A stretch of DNA of 42,713 nucleotides from Spirosoma luteum DSM 19990. Lineage in GTDB: Bacteria; Bacteroidota; Bacteroidia; Cytophagales; Spirosomataceae. The stretch spans positions 171 through 42,883 of the forward strand of contig NZ_KB893290.1 in the NCBI RefSeq assembly GCF_000374065.1. The letters run 5' to 3'. Every line of letters begins with the position of its first letter. Position 1 is the stretch's first letter. Shown in pieces: positions 7,612 through 15,538 of the stretch. A program made the translations under genes and the position numbers. Below the pieces are notes generated by a model. The model worked only from the letters and a program-made list of their open reading frames with translations, did not search any database and had not been told where the DNA came from.

Positions 7612-8019
7612 TTAGTATTCCAGCATTCTTGGCAGGAGTTTCGCCTGATCCACAAAATCGCCAATCTGCTCAACGGAGGGCGGTCGCTGGGTAAACTGCC
7701 GGACGCTGTTGATTTCTATCAGTTTGGCATGCAGATTTTTGGCGGCTCGCTGCGCCAGTTCCTTCACGGTATCAACGCCTGCTTCTTCCATCAGATCACT
7801 GTATACCCGTCCAATTCCCTTTATGCGGGCTAAGTCGGCCCGATTGGCCAGTTCCAGGATAACAGCAGCATCAACGCCGGAATTGGCAGCCAGTTCTTTG
7901 CGGTCTTTTGGGGTCTTTGTCGCTTCGAGCAGCGAGTCACTATCACTGATGCCCTGGGCCTTCAGGGCATTCTGTACGGCATCGGTAATGCCCCGTAGTT
8001 CTCCTAATGTAAGGCTCAT
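7612..8019 (-). CDS. DUF4332 helix-hairpin-helix protein
   Basis: A 135-residue soluble protein with two helix-hairpin-helix-like segments. The clearest is LARIKGIGRVYSDLMEEAGVDTV at about 59-81, typical of DUF4332 proteins. A preceding half (LGELRGITDAVQNALKAQGI, DSLLEATKTPKDRKELAA) resembles the same fold. Such HhH units often contact DNA backbone without sequence specificity, but the molecular role of this family is not established. The gene is convergent with cdaA and has no co-directional partner except the small gene at 8082-8258 upstream. Confidence 0.8.
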   Translation of the reverse strand: MSLTLGELRGITDAVQNALKAQGISDSDSLLEATKTPKDRKELAANSGVDAAVILELANRADLARIKGIGRVYSDLMEEAGVDTVKELAQRAAKNLHAKLIEINSVRQFTQRPPSVEQIGDFVDQAKLLPRMLEY

Positions 8020-8081
8020 ATAGAAGTAAAGAGATGGGTTGGATAAAAAAGAAGTCCGACCTTCAGGCTTCTAAATATACT

Positions 8082-8258
8082 TTAACGAACAAGGTACTTC
8101 CTTCGGGTATCATTCAAAAGAAATTTTTTTTGAACGGTAAAGCTTTCGGGATGCATCTGGGCAAATTCGCGCTGCCACTCCCTGAATCGGTCGGGTTCTG
8201 CCTGCTGAAACCGGTCAGCATCAATTTTTTTCTGGGTTAAGTAGTCGTCAAATGTCAT
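8082..8258 (-). CDS. Small uncharacterised soluble protein (58 aa)
   Basis: The reading frame is open for 96 codons on the minus strand. Only the part from the ATG at 8258 looks like a folded protein: MTFDDYLTQKKIDADRFQQ followed by a charged, helix-prone stretch ending TRRKYLVR. The codons before that Met are Cys/Arg-rich and lack protein-like character, so the internal start is chosen. It contains no membrane segment or known motif. It sits upstream of the DUF4332 gene on the same strand, 62 bases away, so co-transcription is possible. I recall no named family with confidence. Confidence 0.6.
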   Translation of the reverse strand: MTFDDYLTQKKIDADRFQQAEPDRFREWQREFAQMHPESFTVQKKFLLNDTRRKYLVR

Positions 8259-8358
8259 AAGGCAGCTGGCTCTCGCCCGACAGAATCGGTGGTCAAAGCA
8301 ATCTGTTCGGGGGTAAGTACGGAGCAAAGGTAACCAAAAAGCATCCGGCGGCCGACTA

Positions 8359-8388
8359 TTGTAATCAGCCAATGCACCCGTATGTTTG
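8359..8388 (+). promoter_or_regulatory. Bacteroidota-type promoter for the outer-membrane barrel gene
   Basis: TTG (8359-8361) and TATGTTTG (8381-8388) are separated by 19 bases, an exact fit to TTG-N19/21-TAnnTTTG. Transcription would begin near 8395, about 27 bases before the ATG at 8422. Confidence 0.7.
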
Positions 8389-8421
8389 CAGCAGGACTAG
8401 TACAGAAAAGCCCTGTTCACG

Positions 8422-9021
8422 ATGCTTATAAACCGTTTTTTTCTACTTCTGTTTGGGCTTACGACCATGACGGCTGCCGCGCAGGAGTTCAAGCCGTTCA
8501 AGGTAAACCTGTCCACTGGCTACGCGCTTCCCATCGGCAGGGGAGCTTCGGGCGGGCTGCTGTTATCGGTGGAGCCCAAATACGGACTCAGTGACCGGAT
8601 TGACCTGGGGCTGCGGTATGAACTGGGTCTGATTGTAAAAGCCTACACGCTGGACAATGAGCAGGGAAGCACTGAACTGAAAGGATCAAACTCGTTCCTG
8701 ATTACCGGAAACTACCTGCTGTCGGATACTGATTTCCGGCCTTTTATCGGAAGTGGAGTTGGCGTGTTCAACATTCTGAGCGTCAATCTTTCGCAGAATG
8801 GAGGGGCTGTCGACGGTGGGGTATCCGGTGGAACCAAACTGGGGGCTATGGTGCGGGCCGGTATCAAAGCGCGCCACTTTGTGCTGGGAGCCGAGTATAA
8901 CCTGGTGCCCAAAACCAGAGGAATCGTGGTAGGCTCATCGGGGGCTAACCTGAATTACGAAAGCCCCAACGCCTATTTCAGCATCAAACTGGGGCTGGAT
9001 ATTGGCGGGGGGCGTTTATAA
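8422..9021 (+). CDS. Outer-membrane beta-barrel protein (paralogue A)
   Basis: A 199-residue protein with a signal peptide ending in TMTAAAQEF, followed by alternating hydrophobic strands typical of a small eight-stranded outer-membrane barrel. Examples are VNLSTGYALPIG, GGLLLSVEPKYGL, RIDLGLRYEL, FLITGNYLL, FRPFIGSGVGVF, LGAMVRAGIKARHF and VLGAEYNLV. It ends in a strand (AYFSIKLGLDIGGGRL). The protein at 14762-15361 has the same length and shares the QE(F/Y)KPFKVN start, the SVEPKYGLSD/AVEPKYGLSD block and the DIGGG(R) ending. The two are paralogues about 6 kb apart. Function is unknown. The stop codon overlaps the giant hairpin at 9020. Confidence 0.85.
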   Translation: MLINRFFLLLFGLTTMTAAAQEFKPFKVNLSTGYALPIGRGASGGLLLSVEPKYGLSDRIDLGLRYELGLIVKAYTLDNEQGSTELKGSNSFLITGNYLLSDTDFRPFIGSGVGVFNILSVNLSQNGGAVDGGVSGGTKLGAMVRAGIKARHFVLGAEYNLVPKTRGIVVGSSGANLNYESPNAYFSIKLGLDIGGGRL

Positions 9022-9098
9022 AGAGTGAAAGTGCGAAAGATTGAAAGAGCGATACCAATTAAACATCGCTCTTTCAATCTTTCGCACTTTCACTCTTT
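9020..9098. repeat. Perfect 34-bp inverted repeat bridging two convergent stop codons
   Basis: The left arm 9020-9053 (beginning AAAGAGTGAAAGTGCGAAAG) has its exact reverse complement at 9065-9098, with an 11-base loop. The left arm includes the last bases of the TAA of the barrel gene. The right arm covers the TGA and last codons of the DUF2279 gene on the opposite strand. It is most simply a bidirectional terminator, but 34 bp without a mismatch is far longer than needed. The arm is built of repeated GTGAAAG/GCGAAAG/TTGAAAG words that recur at 22161-22219. Confidence 0.9.
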
Positions 9099-10034
9099 TG
9101 GGAAAATGAACGGATGAAACCGGAGCCCTTTTGTCCGACTGAACTCCAGCGACGGGGCGGGTATTTTGAAAAACTGAACTGTCCCAACAAACCGTTGTAA
9201 CGACGGAGAAAACGTACCGATACGGGAGAAATCAGCATCGGGCGAGATAAAAAACTGCCGGTATCGGGTGAATTTCACCTCCTTGCCATCCGCATCGACT
9301 ACCACCGGATTTTCGTGGCCACCAATCATACCGCTACCACTGTAGCCCACATCCAGATTCAGCCAGCGCGGAAAACGCTCCCCCACCGGCAATACCGACG
9401 CCAGGTTAACCGACAGCCAGTACTGTTGCCCATTATAATCTTTAAGCATCTGCTGCCCGGTCGTTTTGCCCAGCAGGTTGGGGCGGTAGGGTGGAAAAAT
9501 CGTTTTTCGAAACCCGTATTTCATGCTCACCACCTGCTGCCCGGCCCCAAACTGCTGCCCCATAAACAGAGCTGTTCCGGCTACGTTGGCCAGCATGTCG
9601 CCGTTGGAGAATCCCCACTCCTTCGCATGGCCGTCGTACACTTCCAGCGTCGTCTGAAACAGCAGGGCCAGCAAGCCACCCGTCAGAATACTGGCGCGTT
9701 CGTCAACACCACTCCAGCGCATGAGCTCGTACCCCCCCCGGCTCATGCAATAAGCCGTAGCAACGTGGCCCACTTTGTCCATCTGGAGCCACTCCCGGTT
9801 GTCGTTGAAGGTATGAAACGGCACCCGTTTTTTATACCACTGTTTCCGCAACACCAGCATCGTGATGGTATAAAATGCCGCCGTACTCACCACCACGCCA
9901 ATAAAGCGGCCTTTGTTGATACCTGACGGATCAGGCGTGGTGGGTATACCGGGCACCGGTTGCGCCCGCACAGACTGGCTCAGCAGCAACCCGGTCAACA
10001 GAAGGAGGACAACCGCCCGAAATGGGGTTTTCAT
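9090..10034 (-). CDS. DUF2279-family exported/membrane protein
   Basis: Translation most likely starts at the ATG at 10034, because the residues from there (MKTPFRAVVLLLLTGLLL, then SQSVRAQ) form a classical signal peptide. An upstream ATG would add 14 residues. The mature protein has a membrane-like segment (FIGVVVSTAAFYTITMLVL), a conserved DKVGHVATAYCMSRGGYELMRW block, then LEVYDGHAKEWGFSNGDMLAN and a beta-rich C-terminal half. The block with His and Gly residues is the DUF2279 hallmark as I know it. Biochemistry is unknown. The last codons form part of the 34-bp hairpin shared with the convergent barrel gene. Confidence 0.75.
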   Translation of the reverse strand: MKTPFRAVVLLLLTGLLLSQSVRAQPVPGIPTTPDPSGINKGRFIGVVVSTAAFYTITMLVLRKQWYKKRVPFHTFNDNREWLQMDKVGHVATAYCMSRGGYELMRWSGVDERASILTGGLLALLFQTTLEVYDGHAKEWGFSNGDMLANVAGTALFMGQQFGAGQQVVSMKYGFRKTIFPPYRPNLLGKTTGQQMLKDYNGQQYWLSVNLASVLPVGERFPRWLNLDVGYSGSGMIGGHENPVVVDADGKEVKFTRYRQFFISPDADFSRIGTFSPSLQRFVGTVQFFKIPAPSLEFSRTKGLRFHPFIFPKE

Positions 10035-10252
10035 AGGCCAAAAGTACCGTAAAATCATCGAAACAGCGCCTGTCACCCAATTTTCGGCACGAACAGTCCG
10101 CTCCTTTTTGGCTGGCGCAACAGTCTCCCGTACCTAAATCCCCATTTCCGTCAACACGCATTGTACTCAGGCAAACAGCAATTTTACGTACCGCTAACCG
10201 TCCATACGAAACAGACCACGTAACTTGCGGGTCAATACCCTGCACAACATTC

Positions 10253-11959
10253 ATGAACGAACAGTCATCCCCTCCGCTTACCCGCGCCCAGGAATCGCGC
10301 GTGGCCATCGAACGGCTTTATATTACCATGCGCCACCTGTTTAACCGGGGGTTTTACAAACCATCGGGCGTATCGGGCGAAGAAATCCGTCGGGCATTGC
10401 TCACGCTGCAACCCGAAATATACGGTTTCGTGGGCGACCCGCAACGCGTGGAACTGGACGGGCTGGTGTACGTAATGGACCGCTTGCCGAAAGGCATCGA
10501 AGCCTGCCGGGTCGTTACGCTGGCTTCGCGTGAGGGCTTCGAGCACGCCCATTTTCCAGTCCTCGTACCGGCCAAACGCCGTCGCAACTGCTACCGAATC
10601 GACCAGGACCAGATGGTGATCGAAGTAACCAATGGCCGCAGCGAAATCTACGACATCCTGACGCACCTGACGTTTATGTTCATGGAGGCCGACAAAATCC
10701 GTCGGAATGCCTTTCAGGAACGGGGCAGCAAATCGCGGGAGTGGGAAAAACTCGAAACCATCATCCGGTCGGGGGGCACCGTTTCCGACGATGAGCGTGA
10801 ACTGGCCCTCACCTACCTCAGTTCCATCCTGGGCCGAACATTCGAGGAAACGCAGCGGGCATACCTTCGTTTTGAGGAAACGGGCAACACGAATAATGGG
10901 CTGTTTCAGATTGTACACAGCCTGGGCAGTGTGTCCATCAGCGAAGTGCGTGAGTCGAATCTGGACCGCGAAATCAATTTTACACCCATGTTGCGCGAAC
11001 GGGTTGGGCAGCACCTGTACGGCGAACGCTGGGCTACCCGCATCAAAGAATACATCTGGGCAAACGGGTTGCAGGACCGGCCCCTGCACATCATCAGTGC
11101 CAACCCGCACAGCGTGATGAACTGCCTTTACGCCCCGGCGGCTCTGGCTGATACCACCACCTGGGATGACCTGTATGACCTGGCCATGACCCTGAGCATG
11201 TCGGCCAAACGTGACCTTCGAAAACGAGTGGTCAGCTACGCCGTTGAACACGGGATGCACGTACTCGAAGACACCGCCGGAACCAGTCTGCAAGTGCAGT
11301 TAATCGACCTGGCGCAGTGCGACGTAACAACGTTGTCGGAGGAACTTAAGGCCGATCCGGATTATGTTCGGGCCACCCAACCGCTACTACTCGTGATGGA
11401 CTACGCCTTCGGCGAACAGGCGTTCGAGACGATGGACGAATTGCTGAAACCCTACGAGATAAAGGAAGAATCGTTCCCGCTCCGGGTAGCCTCCATCACC
11501 ATTATGGGTAAGGCGGGCATCCTGACCGGCGACAAAGGTGATTTAATGATTCCAACCTCACACATTTTTGAAGGTACCGCTGACAACTATCCGCTGGACA
11601 ATGATTTCCGGAAAGACGATTTCGAGGGCAACGGCCTGGCGGTGTACGAAGGGGCCATGATTACGGTACTGGGGACTTCGCTACAAAACAAAGATATTCT
11701 GAGCTACTTCTGCAACTCCTCCTGGAAAGCCATTGGTCTGGAAATGGAAGGTGCTCACTACCAGAAAGCGATTCAGGCGCACCTGAAAATCCGCAACAGC
11801 GTACCGGCTGATGTAAAAGTTCGCTACGCCTACTACGCATCGGACAACCCGATGCTGACGGGTGCTACGCTGGCGTCGGGCAGTTTAGGTACGCTGGGCG
11901 TGAAGCCAACGTATCTGATTACCATGAAGTGGCTGGAAAAGGTGCTGCGGGGAGACTAA
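10253..11959 (+). CDS. DUF6909-like protein with nucleoside-phosphorylase-like C-terminal domain
   Basis: A 568-residue soluble protein. The N-terminal 250 residues are helical (RVAIERLYITMRHLFNRGFY) and match no enzyme I know. Residues 375-568 carry the landmarks of the PNP/UDP phosphorylase fold. GKAGILTGDKGDLMIPTSHIF (419-439) resembles the GSAGGLxxxxxxGDxVIP strand-turn. GLEMEGAHY (495-503) is the purine nucleosidase/phosphorylase EMEG/DMEG motif. YYASDNPM (527-534) stands where the catalytic SD(x) motif occurs. The middle region (RPLHIISANPHSVMNCLYAP) looks like another alpha/beta unit. It is not a standard AMP nucleosidase by sequence. I believe it is the DUF6909 family. A nucleoside or nucleotide glycosidic-bond reaction is an inference. 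Confidence 0.7.
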   Translation: MNEQSSPPLTRAQESRVAIERLYITMRHLFNRGFYKPSGVSGEEIRRALLTLQPEIYGFVGDPQRVELDGLVYVMDRLPKGIEACRVVTLASREGFEHAHFPVLVPAKRRRNCYRIDQDQMVIEVTNGRSEIYDILTHLTFMFMEADKIRRNAFQERGSKSREWEKLETIIRSGGTVSDDERELALTYLSSILGRTFEETQRAYLRFEETGNTNNGLFQIVHSLGSVSISEVRESNLDREINFTPMLRERVGQHLYGERWATRIKEYIWANGLQDRPLHIISANPHSVMNCLYAPAALADTTTWDDLYDLAMTLSMSAKRDLRKRVVSYAVEHGMHVLEDTAGTSLQVQLIDLAQCDVTTLSEELKADPDYVRATQPLLLVMDYAFGEQAFETMDELLKPYEIKEESFPLRVASITIMGKAGILTGDKGDLMIPTSHIFEGTADNYPLDNDFRKDDFEGNGLAVYEGAMITVLGTSLQNKDILSYFCNSSWKAIGLEMEGAHYQKAIQAHLKIRNSVPADVKVRYAYYASDNPMLTGATLASGSLGTLGVKPTYLITMKWLEKVLRGD

Positions 11960-11989
11960 CGGTGCGTTCACAGTAATTGACCGCAAAGA

Positions 11990-12049
11990 ACCCAAAGAGA
12001 CATGCAAAGAGCGCAGAGCGTTGGCCGACGACTTCCTGGCGTTTGCGGT
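11990..12049. repeat. GCAAAGA-word intergenic repeat
   Basis: After the DUF6909 gene the sequence reads ACCGCAAAGAACCCAAAGAG, then GCAAAGAGCGCAGAGCG: tandem copies of a nine-to-ten-base word. ACCGCAAA (11990-11997) pairs with TTTGCGGT (12042-12049). Similar CGCAAAGA arrays are widespread in intergenic DNA of this group. Role unknown. Confidence 0.5.
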
Positions 12050-12146
12050 TCGACAACCACCGGGACGCGAAAAATGAGCTTTGCTACTATTTTAAACAAC
12101 CGTACCGCCAACTTTGTCTCTTTGAATATAACCTTCAACGTGAGTT

Positions 12147-13679
12147 ATGGCAAAGAATAGAAAACCGACTGAAAAAGGGCCCGACGTTATCCTGATTGGC
12201 GCGGGCATCATGAGTGCCACCCTAGGTATACTGCTGAAAGAATTACAGCCCGACCTCACCATCGACATCTACGAACGTCTGGACCACGCGGCAGCCGAAA
12301 GCTCCGATGCGTGGAATAACGCCGGTACTGGTCACTCGGCCTTCTGCGAGTTAAATTACACCCCCGAACAGGAAGATGGCAGCATCGACCCGTCGAAAGC
12401 CATCAAGATTGCCGAGTCTTTTGAGCAGTCGAAGCAGTTCTGGTCATATTTGATTCAGCGGGGGTATCTGCGCGATGCCCCTAATTTTATCCGGTCTATT
12501 CCGCACATGAGTTTCGTGTGGGGAGCTGATAACGTCGATTACCTCCGCAAACGCTACGATGCGTTGCAGCAGAATTACCTGTTTCATGGCATGCAGTATT
12601 CCGAAGACCCGGCCCAACTGGCGCACTGGATGCCGCTGGTGATGGAAGACCGCGACCCGGCCCAACCGGTAGCCGCGACCCGGATGGACATTGGTACCGA
12701 CGTAAATTTCGGTGCCTTGACCAGAGCCATGTTCCGCCGACTGACGGATATGCCGGGCGTGAATATGCACTTTGCTCACGAGGTGCGCGATTTATGGCGT
12801 TCCAAAACACTGGGCGGCTGGAAACTGAAGATTGAAAACGTAACGACCAATAAAGAGCGCGAAGTGCAAACCAACTTCCTGTTTATTGGTGCCGGGGGCG
12901 GCTCACTGCGCCTGCTCGAAAAGTCGGATATTCCCGAAAGTCGGGGCTTTGGCGGTTTCCCGGTAGGTGGACAGTGGCTCAAATGCACGAATCGTGCGGT
13001 GATTGAGCGGCACCAGGCCAAAGTCTACGGCAAAGCGTCGGTAGGTGCCCCGCCCATGTCAGTACCCCACCTGGACACCCGCATGATTGATGGCAAGCGC
13101 GAACTGCTGTTTGGCCCCTATGCCGGATTCTCCACTAAATTCCTGAAAAGCGGTTCGTACATGGACCTGCCCAAGTCCATCCAGTTGAGCAACATGGCTC
13201 CCATGCTCATGGCCGGGCTGCACAATATTCCGCTCACCCGGTACCTGATTCAGCAGGTCATGCAATCGCCGGAAGACCGGATGGACGCCCTGCGTGAGTA
13301 TTACCCGGATGCAAAACGGGAGGACTGGGAGCTGGAAATTGCCGGGCAACGGGTGCAGGTTATTAAAAAAGATGAAGAGGAAGGGGGCGTACTGGAATTT
13401 GGTACGGAAGTAGTGAGTGCGGCTGATGGCAGTATTGCCGCGTTGCTGGGGGCTTCGCCGGGGGCATCAACTGCCGTATCCATCATGCTCGACTTACTGA
13501 AGCGCTGCTTCCCGGAAAAACTCGCTACCGCCGACTGGCAGCAAAAACTCACCGATATCATTCCGAGTTACGGACAGGTTTTGGCTGAAAACCCCGAACT
13601 GGGCATTGCCCTCCGTAAGGAAACAAGTGAGGTATTGGGGCTGGGCGAGTATGAATACACGTCCGATTCGGCCCGGTAA
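12147..13679 (+). CDS. mqo: Malate:quinone oxidoreductase
   Basis: This FAD-dependent, membrane-peripheral enzyme oxidises malate to oxaloacetate and passes electrons to quinone. It replaces or complements NAD malate dehydrogenase in the citric acid cycle. The 510-residue protein has the FAD-binding VILIGAGIMSATLGILL at about 15-31, then SSDAWNNAGTGHSAFCELNYTPE, SIPHMSFVWG, and RMDIGTDVNFGALTR. GAGGGSLRLLEKSDIPE and GASPGASTAV near the C-terminus are also diagnostic of Mqo. Length agrees with the family (about 490-520). The gene stands alone, with a hairpin terminator 20 bases after its stop. Confidence 0.95.
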   Translation: MAKNRKPTEKGPDVILIGAGIMSATLGILLKELQPDLTIDIYERLDHAAAESSDAWNNAGTGHSAFCELNYTPEQEDGSIDPSKAIKIAESFEQSKQFWSYLIQRGYLRDAPNFIRSIPHMSFVWGADNVDYLRKRYDALQQNYLFHGMQYSEDPAQLAHWMPLVMEDRDPAQPVAATRMDIGTDVNFGALTRAMFRRLTDMPGVNMHFAHEVRDLWRSKTLGGWKLKIENVTTNKEREVQTNFLFIGAGGGSLRLLEKSDIPESRGFGGFPVGGQWLKCTNRAVIERHQAKVYGKASVGAPPMSVPHLDTRMIDGKRELLFGPYAGFSTKFLKSGSYMDLPKSIQLSNMAPMLMAGLHNIPLTRYLIQQVMQSPEDRMDALREYYPDAKREDWELEIAGQRVQVIKKDEEEGGVLEFGTEVVSAADGSIAALLGASPGASTAVSIMLDLLKRCFPEKLATADWQQKLTDIIPSYGQVLAENPELGIALRKETSEVLGLGEYEYTSDSAR

Positions 13680-13698
13680 GTAGTTTGAGTCATCACAA

Positions 13699-13735
13699 CG
13701 CTGGTATTTTCCGGTTGCGCAGGAAAATACCAGCG
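13699..13735. terminator. Hairpin after mqo
   Basis: CGCTGGTATTTTCC (13699-13712) and GGAAAATACCAGCG (13722-13735) form a perfect 14-bp stem. The nine-base loop is GGTTGCGCA, a word that also occurs in the intergenic repeats at 2818 and 26871. No U-tract follows. Confidence 0.75.
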
Positions 13736-13755
13736 GGGTTAATACAACCGGTTTT

Positions 13756-14277
13756 ATGGAAGAGGAACGAGAAAGTTTAAAGCCTATCGAAGGAGCCAGC
13801 CGATCTGCCCGGTCCCGTTTGCCCTTGAAAGGCGAGTTGTTGCTGGCCGTTGCTCCCACCCTGACGGTACTGATTGTATTCGGGCTGGTTGAAGTGCTCA
13901 GCCGACAGCGACTGTTGTTTGCCTCCCTGGCCTCCAGCGCGTTTCTTATTTACCTGGACCCCCAGCACGGCACGAACAGTATTCGTACGCTGGCTTTTTC
14001 GCAGGTAATGGCGGCTAGTATTGGTCTGGTGATGTACCTGCTGCTGGGGCCGGGTTACGCATCGGGCGGCCTGGCTATGGTTGTGACGATTGTGCTGATG
14101 ATTGTTTTCGACGTGGTTCACCCACCGGCGGTGGCTACCTCCATTAGCTTTGCCTTTCGGGCGGGAAACGAGTCGAACTTACTGCTGTTCGTAATGGCGC
14201 TGAGCATTATTGTCCTCCTGGTTTTGTTGCAGCGAGGGCTAATGTGGCTGCTCACACGCCTGCAGAAAAAGCGGTAA
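13756..14277 (+). CDS. HPP-family integral membrane protein
   Basis: A 173-residue protein with four predicted membrane helices (about 33-50, 58-70, 82-98 plus 104-122, and 143-163). It carries the motif that names the family, VHPPAVATS, and the upstream DPQHGTNSIRTLAFSQ segment. HPP proteins are linked in plants and cyanobacteria to nitrite transport, but bacterial members are mostly untested, so substrate is left open. The N-terminal 26 residues are charged and probably cytoplasmic. It follows mqo by 76 bases with a hairpin between, so it is likely transcribed separately. Confidence 0.88.
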   Translation: MEEERESLKPIEGASRSARSRLPLKGELLLAVAPTLTVLIVFGLVEVLSRQRLLFASLASSAFLIYLDPQHGTNSIRTLAFSQVMAASIGLVMYLLLGPGYASGGLAMVVTIVLMIVFDVVHPPAVATSISFAFRAGNESNLLLFVMALSIIVLLVLLQRGLMWLLTRLQKKR

Positions 14278-14761
14278 ATGTTAATAAAATTATATTTTTT
14301 TCATTTCGTTACCGGGGCCTCCTGAAGGCTCATTTTCGTTTTACACCTGGGTAATCCCCGGCGGCTGTTTCAGTCAGAATTACCGGCTGTAGCCATCAGC
14401 ACTCTCCCGTTGGCAGCACTATTGAACAGAGGCCCTCAACCATAAGTTAATTCTCTCACTATCAAATTGATGCGATCTTATTTATTGTAGCACCACTAGG
14501 AATTCCCTTACATATCTAGTCAGATACAGGCGTCAAATCACCATTTCCAGCCGGTTGCAGGGCAGGATAATTCGCCTTCACCTGCACCATCATTCCAGGA
14601 ATTTCAGCCTTATTTTTCCCTGCAACCGCTCACTAGTCATCTCCATTTATTCATTAATTGATCAGAAAAACTAAACAACCTAATTCCGGACTCAGTTATG
14701 ATTCTACGTTTTTTACCAAATTCTTTTCACAATTCACTAATTACCTAATTACAACACAAGT
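14278..14761. other. Long intergenic region without a gene
   Basis: About 480 bases, AT-rich at both ends. A distant CCGGGG/CCCCGG pair near 14310-14360 could be part of a terminator for the HPP gene. I see no convincing reading frame, known RNA or promoter match. The length leaves room for an unrecognised small RNA or regulatory leader for the barrel gene downstream. Confidence 0.5.
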
Positions 14762-15361
14762 ATGAAAGTTATGAAAAATTATTTCGCCGGATTGTTCGTG
14801 CTGGTTGCGCTCTCGGCTACTGCGCAGGAGTACAAACCGTTCAAAGTGAATGTATCCATTGGTTACGCCAAGCCCTTCAATGCCGGTACATCGGGTGGTT
14901 TTCTAGTTGCCGTTGAACCCAAGTACGGCCTTTCGGATAATTTTGACATAGGTCTCCGCCTGGAATCAGCTTCGGTAGCACGGGGCATTCAATACAATGG
15001 CAACACAACCACCGGCGATGTGGGCACCTACAATTCTGCTTTACTAACGGGTAACTACCTGTTTGGAGTGGGTAATGTACGCCCTTTCCTGGGTGTTGGC
15101 GTAGGTCCGTACATAATTGGTGCCGCCGGAACAGTGGTTATTTCCAACAACGGACAGGCTAACCAAAACATTGAGCTTGTCAACGCTACCAAATTTGGCG
15201 CTATGATTCGGGGAGGTATTAAGGCAGGTCACTTCGTAGCGGCTGCTGAGTTCAACTTCATCCCATCAACCGACCAGTCAATATCGAACCAGACCATCAC
15301 CAGCAGCAACGCCTATTTAGGTATTAAGGTGGGTGCTGACATTGGCGGTGGCCGTCGGTAG
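14762..15361 (+). CDS. Outer-membrane beta-barrel protein (paralogue B)
   Basis: A 199-residue protein starting MKVMKNYFAGLFVLVALSAT with the signal peptide cut near TAQEY. Amphipathic strands such as VNVSIGYAKPF, GGFLVAVEPKYGL, NFDIGLRLES, LLTGNYLF and VRPFLGVGVGPYIIG follow, and the C-terminal strand is AYLGIKVGADIGGGRR. It is the same length as the protein at 8422-9021 and shares the strand order and the VEPKYGLSD block. The loops differ most, as expected for surface-exposed parts. It is followed by a strong terminator, and the upstream region is unusually long. Substrate or partner is unknown. Confidence 0.85.
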   Translation: MKVMKNYFAGLFVLVALSATAQEYKPFKVNVSIGYAKPFNAGTSGGFLVAVEPKYGLSDNFDIGLRLESASVARGIQYNGNTTTGDVGTYNSALLTGNYLFGVGNVRPFLGVGVGPYIIGAAGTVVISNNGQANQNIELVNATKFGAMIRGGIKAGHFVAAAEFNFIPSTDQSISNQTITSSNAYLGIKVGADIGGGRR

Positions 15362-15377
15362 CATTCGTCAGCCTGTA

Positions 15378-15414
15378 CAAAATGCCCGCTCTGCTACGTT
15401 GAGCGGGCATTTTG
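15378..15414 (+). terminator. Rho-independent terminator after barrel paralogue B
   Basis: CAAAATGCCCGCTC (15378-15391) pairs perfectly with GAGCGGGCATTTTG (15401-15414) around a nine-base loop. The GC core is followed by TTTTG on the plus strand and the symmetric A-run on the other side. Confidence 0.85.
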
Positions 15415-15538
15415 CATTCAGACGAGCTGGTTTCCGATTGGATGAGTAGTCACGGTACGGGAAGTAGGATGAATTTAGTATCTTGTGCCCTTGTCATCTA
15501 CCCGGATATCATTCATTCGTCCAACGACTACCCTGCTT

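Noticed and set aside
10265..11293. A 342-codon minus-strand reading frame
   Set aside because: It is the shadow of the DUF6909-type gene on the plus strand. Its composition (His/Gln/Val rich, no domain) is that of an antisense frame.
10253..11959. AMP nucleosidase (amn)
   Set aside because: The C-terminal motifs resemble the phosphorylase fold, but the N-terminal half and overall length do not match AMN, so no gene symbol was given.
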